NCBI GenBank assembly: GCA_044337515.1
Contig: JBIINK010000025.1
Span: 1 to 32,789, forward strand
Origin: CAJBVG01 sp044337515
GTDB taxonomy: Bacteria > Bacteroidota > Bacteroidia > Sphingobacteriales > Sphingobacteriaceae
Reading direction: 5' to 3'
Length of the DNA: 32,789 nt
Within the stretch, counting starts at the first letter, position 1. Each line of letters opens with the position of its first letter. The translations under genes were made by a program, and so were the position numbers. The notes beneath the pieces are model-generated. The model was not told the origin of the DNA and searched no databases. It saw only the letters and a program-made list of their open reading frames with translations. Shown here piece by piece: positions 16,405 to 26,200 of the stretch.

Positions 16405-16436
16405 GCAAATGTATAAAAACTAATTGTAATTGACAA
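16405..16436 (-). promoter_or_regulatory. Bacteroidota-type promoter of the yceD-rpmF-plsX-fabH block
   Basis: On the minus strand TTG (16436-16434) is followed after 20 bases by TACATTTGC (16413-16405), a full match to the -7 consensus TAnnTTTGY. The predicted start of transcription lies about 10-15 bases before the yceD ATG at 16385. Confidence 0.6.
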
Positions 16437-16452
16437 CGATTTTTTAAAAAAC

Positions 16453-17517
16453 CTATTCTCCTCTGTCTCTCGACAACTTGTGGATTTTCAAAGGATTGGC
16501 ATTTATTTCTTCGAATTCAGCTCGTTTTCGTATAATATCAAGCGCTTTATAGATGGCTTCTCTAAAAGATGATTCCGATGCAATGTTCTTCCCGGCAATG
16601 TCATATCCCGTTCCATGAGCAGGTGATGTTCTTACAAATGGAAGCCCAGCAGTGAAGTTTACGCCTTCTTCATACGACAAACTCTTGAAGGGAATTAAGC
16701 CCTGATCGTGATACATCGCCAAAACACCATCAAACTGCGAATACTTATGGTTTCCAAAGAATCCATCAGCGGAATATGGTCCAAACGTTAAAATTCCTTT
16801 ATGATTTGCTTTCTCTATTGCTGGAATAATCGTTTTTTCTTCTTCGTGTCCAATTGCTCCACTATCTCCTGCATGAGGATTTAGTCCTAAAACAGCAATT
16901 TTAGGCTTACGAATGCCAAAATCCTGCTTAAGTGAGTCATTTAGCACTGTTAATTTATGCAAGATTTTCTCTTGAGTAATCGAATGGGCTACATCTTTCA
17001 ATGCGACATGACCTGTTACGAAACCTACTTTCAAATGGTCATTCACCATTAACATCATCGATTCTGTCATCTCTGTAAGCGATTGTAAGTATTCTGTATG
17101 GCCTGGGAACTCAAATCCCGCTTGCTTTACATTGTGCTTATTAATCGGTAGAGTAACCAAACCTTGAATCTTACCGTTCTTTAAATCTTCGGCTGCTTTT
17201 TGCAAAGCTAAGTACGAATATTTACCTGCCGTTTCCGTAGAAACGCCAATGTCAATCTTTACCTCATCTTGCCAACAGTTAATTAAATTGGCACGTTTAG
17301 AGTTACTCTGACTAGCTTCATTAATAATATTGAAACTAAAATCTTGTATACCTAAAAGTTTTCGGTGAAAAGAAGTTGCCTTTGAAGAACCGTAGACGAT
17401 TATCTCACAAAGGTCTGTAATACGAGTGTCTATTACGGTTTTCAATAGAACCTCAATTCCGATTCCGTTGATATCCCCTAAACTTACTCCTATTTTAATT
17501 TTATGATGTTCAGACAT
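16453..17517 (-). CDS. pdxA: 4-hydroxythreonine-4-phosphate dehydrogenase
   Basis: This 354-aa enzyme oxidises 4-phosphohydroxy-L-threonine in the deoxyxylulose-5-phosphate-dependent route to pyridoxal phosphate. Metal-binding histidines are visible at H170 (FVTGH), H215 (LNPHAGDSG) and H270 (MYHDQGLIPFK). The N-terminal GDINGIGIE, PGHTEYL (H140) and RTSPAHGTGYDIA are also conserved. It is divergent from rsmA across 63 bases, an arrangement like the pdxA-rsmA neighbourhood of other bacteria. The 67-base gap to yceD holds that gene's promoter, so pdxA may be a separate unit. Confidence 0.95.
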   Translation of the reverse strand: MSEHHKIKIGVSLGDINGIGIEVLLKTVIDTRITDLCEIIVYGSSKATSFHRKLLGIQDFSFNIINEASQSNSKRANLINCWQDEVKIDIGVSTETAGKYSYLALQKAAEDLKNGKIQGLVTLPINKHNVKQAGFEFPGHTEYLQSLTEMTESMMLMVNDHLKVGFVTGHVALKDVAHSITQEKILHKLTVLNDSLKQDFGIRKPKIAVLGLNPHAGDSGAIGHEEEKTIIPAIEKANHKGILTFGPYSADGFFGNHKYSQFDGVLAMYHDQGLIPFKSLSYEEGVNFTAGLPFVRTSPAHGTGYDIAGKNIASESSFREAIYKALDIIRKRAEFEEINANPLKIHKLSRDRGE

Positions 17518-17580
17518 GTTGTAATTCTATTTTTTCATTATCTGCGCAAATTAACTAAAATTGTCAGTAATATTAAACCT

Positions 17581-18366
17581 ATGAATATGCAAGTACGTGC
17601 GAAGAAGCATCTCGGTCAACATTTTCTTACCGATAATAGAATAGCAGAGAAGATTGTTGCAGGTCTTGCTCCAAGCGACCAGAAAAAATATGTTATTGAA
17701 GTTGGTCCGGGGATGGGTATCCTAACCGATTTTATAATTTTAGACAATAACATTCATTTAAAAGTAATTGATATTGATAAAGAATCCATCGTTTATTTAG
17801 AGAATAAATATCCTCAATTAGCTGGAGAAATTATTTCAGGCGATTTCTTGAAATTGCCTTTAGATACAGTATTTCCAGGGGCGGAACACATTAGTATTAT
17901 AGGAAATTTTCCTTATAATATTTCTTCACAAATATTATTTCATGCATTGGATTATGTTGATGTTGTAAATGAAGTGGTGGGCATGTTTCAAAAAGAGGTG
18001 GCAGAACGAATTGCATCTGCACCGGGCTCTAAAGAATATGGTATTTTGAGTGTGCTTATTCAAGCATATTATCATGTAGAATATATGTTTACGGTTGCTC
18101 CAGGAGTTTTTAATCCACCACCTAAAGTGAAGTCGGGTGTAATTAAAGCAGTTCGAAGAACAGATGATGTGTTCCAAGGGGTAGATCCAAAATTGTTTAA
18201 GAGTATAGTGAAAATGGGATTTAATCAGCGTAGAAAGACTTTGCGTAATGCACTACGATCTTATTTAAAAACTGATATTATTACAAATCCAGTATTCGAT
18301 TTACGTGCGGAACGCTTGAGTGTACAAGACTTTGTGGACCTTACTAAGCTAATTCAAAATCAATGA
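17581..18366 (+). CDS. rsmA: 16S rRNA dimethyladenosine transferase (KsgA)
   Basis: This 261-aa SAM-dependent enzyme dimethylates the two adjacent adenosines of helix 45 in 16S rRNA during 30S maturation. It shows LGQHFLTD at 11-18, the SAM loop VIEVGPGMGILT (38-49), the catalytic NFPYNIS (109-115) and the C-terminal FNQRRKTLRNAL. I start it at MNMQVRAKKHLGQHF; the frame is open further upstream to 17503, but that would run into the divergent pdxA gene and add non-family residues. It overlaps the next gene by four bases (ATGA). Confidence 0.95.
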   Translation: MNMQVRAKKHLGQHFLTDNRIAEKIVAGLAPSDQKKYVIEVGPGMGILTDFIILDNNIHLKVIDIDKESIVYLENKYPQLAGEIISGDFLKLPLDTVFPGAEHISIIGNFPYNISSQILFHALDYVDVVNEVVGMFQKEVAERIASAPGSKEYGILSVLIQAYYHVEYMFTVAPGVFNPPPKVKSGVIKAVRRTDDVFQGVDPKLFKSIVKMGFNQRRKTLRNALRSYLKTDIITNPVFDLRAERLSVQDFVDLTKLIQNQ

Positions 18367-19298
18367 GAGTACTAATTGTAGATAAAGTTCATCCAATCTT
18401 TCAAGAGATGATTATTGCCGAAGGGCATGCAATTACTGAGCAGTACGAGTTAAGCAAATCGCAATTGATAGAACTTTTGCAAAACTTTGATGTGCTTGTA
18501 GTTCGTTCAAAATTCTTTATCGATGAAGAGATAATCAATGCAATGCCCAAGGGGTTTATTATTGCTCGTGCAGGCGCTGGTATGGATAATATTAATGAAG
18601 ACGCAGCTAATGCTAAAGGAATTATATTGTTTAATGCCCCAGAAGGGAATAGAGATGCTGTAGCAGAACATGTCATCGGAATGCTATTAACTTTCGCTAG
18701 AAATATTTCTATTGCAGATGCAGAAATACGTAATTGCATTTGGCTTCGAGAAGAAAACAGAGGATTTGAACTTAAAGGAAAGACCTTCGGAATTATTGGC
18801 TATGGAAATACAGGAAAAGCCTTAGCCAAGAAATTATCAGGTTTTGAAATGAATGTAATTGCTTATGATAAGTATTTGTCTAACTTTTCAGACAATTATG
18901 CACAGCAAGTGTCTATAGATGAACTAAAAGCAGACGCTGATATCATCAGTTTGCATGTTCCCCTTTCGTCAGAAACAAGTCACATGATTGACTGTCACTT
19001 TCTTGATACACTAGGGAAAAAGCCCTTTTTAATTAATTCCTCAAGGGGAAAAGTCATAAATACGTCAGATTTAGTTGTTGCATTAGAAACTGGCAAGGTA
19101 TTAGGAGCTGCTTTAGATGTGTTGGAAAATGAAAGGATTAATCACTTGCAACACGATGAACAAGAGTGGTATAAGAAATTAATAGGATTCAAACAGGTAA
19201 TTTTAACAAGTCATATTGCCGGCTGGACAGTTGAATCCTATCAAAAAATATCCCTCGTATTAGCTCAAAAGCTACTTAACAAGGATATTTTCTTGTAA
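18363..19298 (+). CDS. D-2-hydroxyacid dehydrogenase, phosphoglycerate-dehydrogenase-like
   Basis: This 311-aa NAD-dependent enzyme has the Rossmann loop GYGNTG (146-151), the signature NRDAVAEHVIG (96-106), the catalytic Arg R228 in NSSRGKV and H284 in TSHIAGW, with an acid in LDVLENE (about 255-257). There is no ACT domain, so if it is a 3-phosphoglycerate dehydrogenase for serine synthesis it lacks that feedback module. serC is not adjacent, so the substrate stays open. It overlaps rsmA by four bases, indicating coupled translation. Confidence 0.88.
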   Translation: MRVLIVDKVHPIFQEMIIAEGHAITEQYELSKSQLIELLQNFDVLVVRSKFFIDEEIINAMPKGFIIARAGAGMDNINEDAANAKGIILFNAPEGNRDAVAEHVIGMLLTFARNISIADAEIRNCIWLREENRGFELKGKTFGIIGYGNTGKALAKKLSGFEMNVIAYDKYLSNFSDNYAQQVSIDELKADADIISLHVPLSSETSHMIDCHFLDTLGKKPFLINSSRGKVINTSDLVVALETGKVLGAALDVLENERINHLQHDEQEWYKKLIGFKQVILTSHIAGWTVESYQKISLVLAQKLLNKDIFL

Positions 19299-19373
19299 GT
19301 AATTGAAAACGAAAAAAATAAAAGTCTAGTGTTTGGAATATGTTAAGAAAGTGTAACAATAATCTTACTTTTA

Positions 19374-19406
19374 TTTGGAATTAACGTTTTTTAACGATTA
19401 TCTTTA
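19374..19406 (+). promoter_or_regulatory. Candidate promoter of the TonB/T9SS/PorV operon with TTAACG boxes
   Basis: TTTG (19374-19377) and TATCTTTA (19399-19406) resemble the Bacteroidota -33 and -7 elements with a 21-base spacer. Between them two TTAACG boxes (19381-19386 and 19391-19396) repeat directly at a 10-base interval, a possible regulator site. Another small inverted pair, TGTTA/TAACA, lies at 19341-19358. Confidence 0.38.
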
Positions 19407-19442
19407 TAATTATTATAATTTAAAAACCCTTAGATCAATTTT

Positions 19443-22400
19443 ATGATGAGAAAGTTCTACGCATTCTTAATCTTGTTATCTATTGCCTACAGTGGTTCTT
19501 TGTTTGCACAGAGTGGTGCAGGAGAATTACGTGGTAAGGTACAAGACGCAAAGACAAAAGAGGGGATTCCGTTTGCAGTTGTAATTGTAGAATCAAATGG
19601 TTCTCAAGTTGCAGCACAGCAATCGGACTTTGATGGCAATTTTGTTATCAAACCTATCCCTCCAGGTAAGTACGATGTTCGAGTAAAGATCATTAACTAC
19701 AACGAACGTGTTGTTAATGGTGTAATCATTACTTCTAACAAACAAACGTATTTGAACCCAGACATGAGTTCTAACGCTCGAAACCTTTCAGAGGTAACCG
19801 TATCAGCATACGCGAAACCATTGATTGAAATCGACAACACCTCTGCAGGTGGAAGTTTAAATTCCGAAGAGATTGTGAAGTTACCTACACGTAACATTAA
19901 CTCATTAGTATCAACTACTGCCGGTGTATACCAAGCAGATGAAGGTGCAGCGTTAAGTGTGAAAGGTTCTCGTACAGATGCCAACGATTACTATATCGAT
20001 GGTGTTAAAGTAAGAGGAACAACAAACTTGCCACAAGGTGCAATTGAACAGATCTCGGTAATTACAGGTGGTATCCCAGCACAATATGGTGATGCAACAG
20101 GTGGTATCGTAACAATTACTACTAAAGGTCCATCGAAGAAATTTAATGGAGGAATTGAAGCTGCGACATCTGAATTTTTAGATGGTTACGGTTACAATTT
20201 AGTAAGTGGTAATCTTAGTGGTCCACTTGTAGTTAAAAACAAAGGAACAGAATCTGAGCGTTCATTAATTGGTTTCTTCGCTTCTGCGGAATTAGAAACA
20301 AAACGTGATCAGAACCCATCTTATGTAGGTGCTTACAAAGGTAAATCAGATTACTCTGAATACTTAAAAAAGAATCCTGCACAATTTATTTTGCAAACTC
20401 AAAATGATACTGATATTACTGGTATCAAGAGGGTTCCTACAGCAAATTTTGCTACTAATAGCAATATTGATAAAGTGAAAAATCAAGATGATAACGAAAA
20501 CAGAAATTTGAATTTCAATTTACGTTTAGATTATCAACCAAACTTGAATAACACTTTTGCCTTAGGTTTCTCTGGTACTACACAACGTCAACGTGTTTAC
20601 AATAGAGGTAACATGTTATTTAACTCAGAAAACAATGGCTTGTTCACAAGAACGAACTATCGTGTATTCGGACGTTATACTCAAAAATTCAACCAAGCAT
20701 CAGAAGAATCAAAGTCATTATTGAAAAATGCTTATTATACAATTCAAGCAGATTTTTCTAGAGACTATTCAGTTCAAGAAGATGTAAACCATAAAGACAA
20801 TTTCTTTAAGTATGGCCATGTTGGTAAATTCACTTCATCGAAAGCAGACATCCTTGCTCCGTTTGATGTGAATGCCGATTTGAAAGTAGATACTTTATTG
20901 GGTAGTGATGGTAAATTGTACACTCGTTCAAATTACTTATTCAGAAGTACCGGTGGTAAACTTGATACAGCATACGCATTTTCAGCTAATGGATCTTCAA
21001 ATCCTGATATCGCAGTTTATAATTCAAATTTGTTAGACTATATTGACCAACAACAAGCGGGTGGAGATATTTCTGCATTTAACTATACTAACTTTTCAGG
21101 CTTTCAAGCTTTAACAGGTATATTAAATGGTGGTGGTCCTCAAGCTATTTATGGTGGATTATTCAATTCTCCTGGTACTATTTCAAACTTATACGATGTA
21201 AACAATCGCGATCAATACAGAGTAACTGCAATGGCATCTGCCGATTTAAAAGGTCATGCTATTCAAGTAGGTATTGAATACGAGCAACGTATAGAAAGCA
21301 GATATCGTTTAGGTCCAAGAGGATTGTGGAGTCAAATGCGTCAGCAACAAAACTCTTATTTGAGATTAGATGAAACAGGTATCGATATTACAGCGAAAAC
21401 TATTGATGTAAGTTCAGGTAACGTTACCTTATTGAGCGATACTTCATTCGTATTATCAACTCAAAATGTATATAATTCATCAACAACTGAATTTGCTAAA
21501 AACATCCGTGCTAAATTAGGTAAAGGAGCAGGTGAATTTATTGATGTAGATTCATATGATCCTAGTACTTTTTCTGTAAGTATGTTCGATGCATCTAATT
21601 TGATCAACAACTTAAACCCTTCTGGTTTAGCATATACATATTTTGGATATACCTATGATGGTAAAAAGTCTAACCAAAACGTAACGATGGAAGATTTCTT
21701 GAGTAATCCATTAACTCGTCCGGTTGGCGCTTTCCGCCCAATTTATACAGCAGGTTATATTCAAGACAAATTTACATTTAAAGATATCGTCTTTAACTTA
21801 GGTGTTCGTATTGACCGTTTCGATGCCAACCAACAAGTTCTAAAGGATAAATATTCTTTATATGAATTAAGAAGTGCAGGTGAATTAGCATCTCGTCCAG
21901 CAAATATTCCAGCAAGTGCTGCAGTATATGTTGACGATAATAATAGCTCATCTCCAACAGTAAGAGGTTACCGTGTTGATGATGTATTCTATGATGCAAG
22001 TGGTAATATTGTACAAGATTATGCTGAAGTAAGAAGTGCTTCTAGCGGTCGTCCTACACCATGGATTGCTGGCTCAGCAATCTCTGCTTCAGGTAAAGAT
22101 TCATTAACAGTAGGTGCATTTAAAGATTACGAGCCTCAAACTCAAATCATGCCACGTATTGCATTTTCATTCCCTATTTCGGATGAAGCAAGTTTCTTTG
22201 CAAACTATGACGTGTTAACTCAACGTCCACGTACAAACGTTTATGCAAACCCTATAACTTATTATTTACAATCATTAGGTAAGCAAGGTCAAGTAATTGT
22301 TAGTCCAGATTTAAAACCTGAGAAAACCATTAACTATCAGTTTGGTTTCAAACAACGTTTAGGTCAAACTTCTGCAATTACTATGACAGCATTTTACAAA

Positions 22401-23225
22401 GAGTTGAAAGATAACTTCCAACAAGTGCAAATTGCTACTGCTTATCCTACTGCTTACTTAACATATGCTAACCGTGACTTTGGTACAATCAAAGGATTTA
22501 CGTTACAGTATGATTTAAGACGTACAAATAACATTTCATTAAATGCAGCTTATACTTTGCAATTTGCAAATGGTACAGGTTCGAATACAAACTCTGCAGC
22601 TAACTTAATTTCAAGTGGTGAGTCTGAGCCAATTCGTATTGCATTACCGTTAGATTACGATCAACGTCATACTATCGTAACTACAATTGATTATCGTTAT
22701 GGTGAAGGGTCTAGTTATACTGGTCCTGCAGCATTAAAAAGTGTTTTAGAAAACTTTGGTGTTAACTTCATCTTCAGAGCTGGTTCAGGAACACCTTATT
22801 CTAGAATTTCACAAGATAAAGTTCAAGATATCTTAAGTGCTGATGATACTCGTTTTAGAAGATTAATTGGAGAGATTAATGGTTCTCGTTTACCATGGCA
22901 ATATAATATGGATATCCGTGTAGATAAAGATTTCAATTTAACATCTAAATCAGCAGATGGTAAAGGAAGAAATACTTCACTGAATGTATACTTGTTAGTT
23001 CAAAATTTATTTGATACTAGACGTGTTGCTTCAGTATATCCTGCTACAGGATTACCCGATGATGATGGTTACTTAACATCTCCTCAAGCAAGTGGTTACT
23101 TAAGCAGTATTGGTAATGAAGGTACTATTCAGTCATACATCGATCTATACAAAATCGCAGTAAATGACCCAGGAAACTTCCGCTTACCTAGAGTTGTAAG
23201 AGTTGGTGCTATTTATAACTTCTAA
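19443..23225 (+). CDS. TonB-dependent outer-membrane receptor with carboxypeptidase-regulatory-like domain
   Basis: This 1260-aa protein has a signal peptide (1-22, ending LFAQ), a CarboxypepD_reg-like beta-sandwich (about 27-108, GELRGKVQD... to YLNPDM), a plug domain (about 125-230, with DNDYYIDGV-like ANDYYIDGVKV and QYGDATGGIVTITTKG) and a long beta-barrel ending PRVVRVGAIYNF, the aromatic C-terminal residue being typical of BAM substrates. It would import or bind a large ligand using TonB energy. The substrate is unknown. It has no SusD partner; instead a T9SS cargo and a PorV-type barrel follow with one-base TAATG overlaps, so the three form one operon. Confidence 0.93.
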   Translation: MMRKFYAFLILLSIAYSGSLFAQSGAGELRGKVQDAKTKEGIPFAVVIVESNGSQVAAQQSDFDGNFVIKPIPPGKYDVRVKIINYNERVVNGVIITSNKQTYLNPDMSSNARNLSEVTVSAYAKPLIEIDNTSAGGSLNSEEIVKLPTRNINSLVSTTAGVYQADEGAALSVKGSRTDANDYYIDGVKVRGTTNLPQGAIEQISVITGGIPAQYGDATGGIVTITTKGPSKKFNGGIEAATSEFLDGYGYNLVSGNLSGPLVVKNKGTESERSLIGFFASAELETKRDQNPSYVGAYKGKSDYSEYLKKNPAQFILQTQNDTDITGIKRVPTANFATNSNIDKVKNQDDNENRNLNFNLRLDYQPNLNNTFALGFSGTTQRQRVYNRGNMLFNSENNGLFTRTNYRVFGRYTQKFNQASEESKSLLKNAYYTIQADFSRDYSVQEDVNHKDNFFKYGHVGKFTSSKADILAPFDVNADLKVDTLLGSDGKLYTRSNYLFRSTGGKLDTAYAFSANGSSNPDIAVYNSNLLDYIDQQQAGGDISAFNYTNFSGFQALTGILNGGGPQAIYGGLFNSPGTISNLYDVNNRDQYRVTAMASADLKGHAIQVGIEYEQRIESRYRLGPRGLWSQMRQQQNSYLRLDETGIDITAKTIDVSSGNVTLLSDTSFVLSTQNVYNSSTTEFAKNIRAKLGKGAGEFIDVDSYDPSTFSVSMFDASNLINNLNPSGLAYTYFGYTYDGKKSNQNVTMEDFLSNPLTRPVGAFRPIYTAGYIQDKFTFKDIVFNLGVRIDRFDANQQVLKDKYSLYELRSAGELASRPANIPASAAVYVDDNNSSSPTVRGYRVDDVFYDASGNIVQDYAEVRSASSGRPTPWIAGSAISASGKDSLTVGAFKDYEPQTQIMPRIAFSFPISDEASFFANYDVLTQRPRTNVYANPITYYLQSLGKQGQVIVSPDLKPEKTINYQFGFKQRLGQTSAITMTAFYKELKDNFQQVQIATAYPTAYLTYANRDFGTIKGFTLQYDLRRTNNISLNAAYTLQFANGTGSNTNSAANLISSGESEPIRIALPLDYDQRHTIVTTIDYRYGEGSSYTGPAALKSVLENFGVNFIFRAGSGTPYSRISQDKVQDILSADDTRFRRLIGEINGSRLPWQYNMDIRVDKDFNLTSKSADGKGRNTSLNVYLLVQNLFDTRRVASVYPATGLPDDDGYLTSPQASGYLSSIGNEGTIQSYIDLYKIAVNDPGNFRLPRVVRVGAIYNF

Positions 23226-26200
23226 TGGAAAGGAAAATGAAAATGAGAAAACATATAAATAGAATATTTATACTAGCAAGCTTAAGTAGTTTTTGTTTGC
23301 TATTAGGATTAGAATCGGCTTCAGCTCGATACTATACTGGAAAAGGTACAGGACCTAAGCCTACAAAGTCTGTAATGAAAGTTGCAGCAGGTTGCGATCC
23401 TCCTAAATCACAAATCGATATGGAAATCAACAACGTTAGAGCTAAGCTTTTTAACGGTGGTGATATGTGGTGGGATTTATTTGGTGGTGGAAACGCAAAA
23501 TATGAAGTGCCTAAAGTAAATCCTGGAGACAGAAGTGTTAATGCTTCTTTTGCTTCAGCTTTATGGTTTGGTGGTGTTGATGATGGTAACCAATTGAAAA
23601 CAGCTGGTCAAACCTATCGTCAACGTGGTATTGATTTTTGGCCAGGTCCATTGGATACAACTACTGCAGAAATTTCTGCTGATGTTTGCCAAGCTTGGGA
23701 TAAGCACTATAGTGTTTTACAAGAAGATATAACCGACTTCAAAAATGGTGCTGATGCAAATTCAGATATCATGAATTGGCCAGGTAATGGAAATACTTCA
23801 TTAGGGCAAGCTCAATTTTTAGCTCCGTTTTATGATGCTGATGGTGATGGTAATTATAACCCTGGAAATGGCGATTACCCTACTTTAGATCCTAGCGAAT
23901 TAGGTGCTCGTCCAAATCAAATGATTTGGTGGGTGTATAATGATAAAGGTGGAAACCATACCGCTTATACTGGTGGTGAGCCAATCGGTTTAGAAATTCA
24001 AGCGTTAGCTTTTGGTTTCAAAACATCTAACGAAATTAATAACATGACTTTTTATAAGTATCGTGTTGCTAATCGTGCATCTTCTCCATTATATGATACT
24101 TATTTCGGAGTATTTACAGACTCTGACTTAGGTGGTGCGGATGATGACTTCGTAGGATGTAATATGGCTTTAGTAGATCCTGATGGACCTACTGGACCAC
24201 TACAAGCTAAAAGAAGAAGTTTTGCTTATACTTATAATGCTGATGGAACAGACGAAGATGGTTCTGCTTTAGGTTATGGAACTACTCCTCCAATTTTCGG
24301 TATCGACTTTTTTAGAGGTCCGAAAGATGAAGCAGGCATTGAATTGCCAATGAGTACATTTATGTTCTTTACGAACCAAGGTGTTACAGGTATTAATGCT
24401 GACCCTTCAAACGCTACAGAATTGTATCGTTACTTAAGAGGATATTGGGCTGATGGTGCAATATTGTCTTATGGTACTGCTACAGGTCGTGGTGGAACGG
24501 ATCAATGTCAATATGCCTTCCCAGGTACTACCGACCCAGATGGTCGTCCGGCTTGGAACGAATCGGATGTCCCAGGAGATAGAAGGATGGTTCAATCTGC
24601 TGGTCCATTTACATTACAACCAGGAGCAGTTAACGAAGTAATTATAGGTGCTGTTTGGGCGAGAGCTTCAAGTGGTGACCAATTTGCTTCTATTGCAGCA
24701 GGTATAATTGCTGATGATAAAGCTCAAGTATTATTTGACAATAACTTCAAATTAGCAAATGGTCCAGACCCAGTTACTGTAATTTTAACTCCAGGTAATG
24801 AGTCGATCATTATGACTTTAGAAGGTACAGATAAAACAGAGAAGTACAATAAAGATGAATTGGATAACGAAGACTTAACAAACTATCGTTATAAATTCCA
24901 AGGATATCGTATTTATCAATTAAAGAATAGCTCAGCTTCATCTGCAGATATAAGCGATCCTACTAAAGTGGTAGAGATAGCTCAAGTAGATATTGCTGAT
25001 GGTGTAACTAAAATTGTAAACAAAGAATTTGATGCCGCTACTGATAACTTAAATGCTAGAGTTATGGTTGTAGGTGAGGATAAGGGTGTTCGTCATGCAT
25101 TTGAAATTACATCTGATGCTTTCTCTACATCATTCGATGGTAAATTAGTAAATGGTAAAACTTACTATTTCTTAGTTATTCCTTACGGATATGCTCCTAC
25201 AGCAATTAGTACTAAATACTTACCAAGTCGTAACTCAACAACTGTAGTTAATACAACAGTGGGTCGCCAGGTAGTAAATGGATTAATTAACGGAACATTT
25301 GAAGTGAACTTACCGATAACACGTAACAGTGGTGCAGGTAATGGTGGTGTTAGTTTAGAATTAACAGCAGCATCGGAAGCAGCAATTGTTGCGAACACTT
25401 CTGGTATACCAGTTTCATATGAATTAGGTAAAGGTCCAGTATATATTAAAGTATTCGATCCTTCAAAAATTCAAAAAAGAAATTACTCAATCTTGTTTAC
25501 TCCAGATATGAAATCTTATATGCTAAAAGATGCAAATACTGGTGATACATTGATGATTTCAGATACAACGTACAGTCAAACAAATACACTAACAGATAAT
25601 CAGCAAATTGCTGAGATCAGAAAATTCAGAACACTGCCAAATGGTACAAAATCATTAACATCTAGAACTTCTTTAGGTTTCTATATTGTAATGAACAACA
25701 CTATTGGTAAACCTGGTTCTGGTGCTGTACTTCCAAACAACAACTTTTTAGATGCTTCGGTAACATTTACTGATCCAACTAAGAAATGGTTAAATGGATT
25801 TAATGGTAAACTAACATTAGCAACTGCTAATCCAATTGTTCAAGGTTGGGTAGAAGGTAGTGCAAACTTAGACCCTGATGATGTGTATGGTACAGTATTA
25901 GGTTCTACTTGGGCACCTTACAAAGTGTTACGTTCATTATCTAGCGCAAGCGGAAGAACAACACCTTTGTTCGATCCAGGATCTAAAAATGCAGCGAACT
26001 CTAAATTAGACTCGTTAAGTAGTTATGACATTGTATTTACAAGTGATACTACGAAATGGTCAGAGTGTGTGGTTTTAGAATCAGGTATTGTTTCTGCTGC
26101 TAATCCAATAGAAACAACTGAAGGACTTCAAAAGCGTTTAAACCTACGTAAGAAAGATATCGGTTATGGAATTGGTAAATCAAAATTCCCTGGCTATGCA

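Noticed and set aside
17503..17580. Upstream start for rsmA
   Set aside because: It would overlap the divergent pdxA start and add residues absent from KsgA; MNMQVRAKKHLGQHF is the expected beginning.
17518..17580. Promoters in the pdxA/rsmA divergent gap
   Set aside because: Only partial matches to the -7 element (for example TTAATTTG) with no spaced -33 element, too weak to call.
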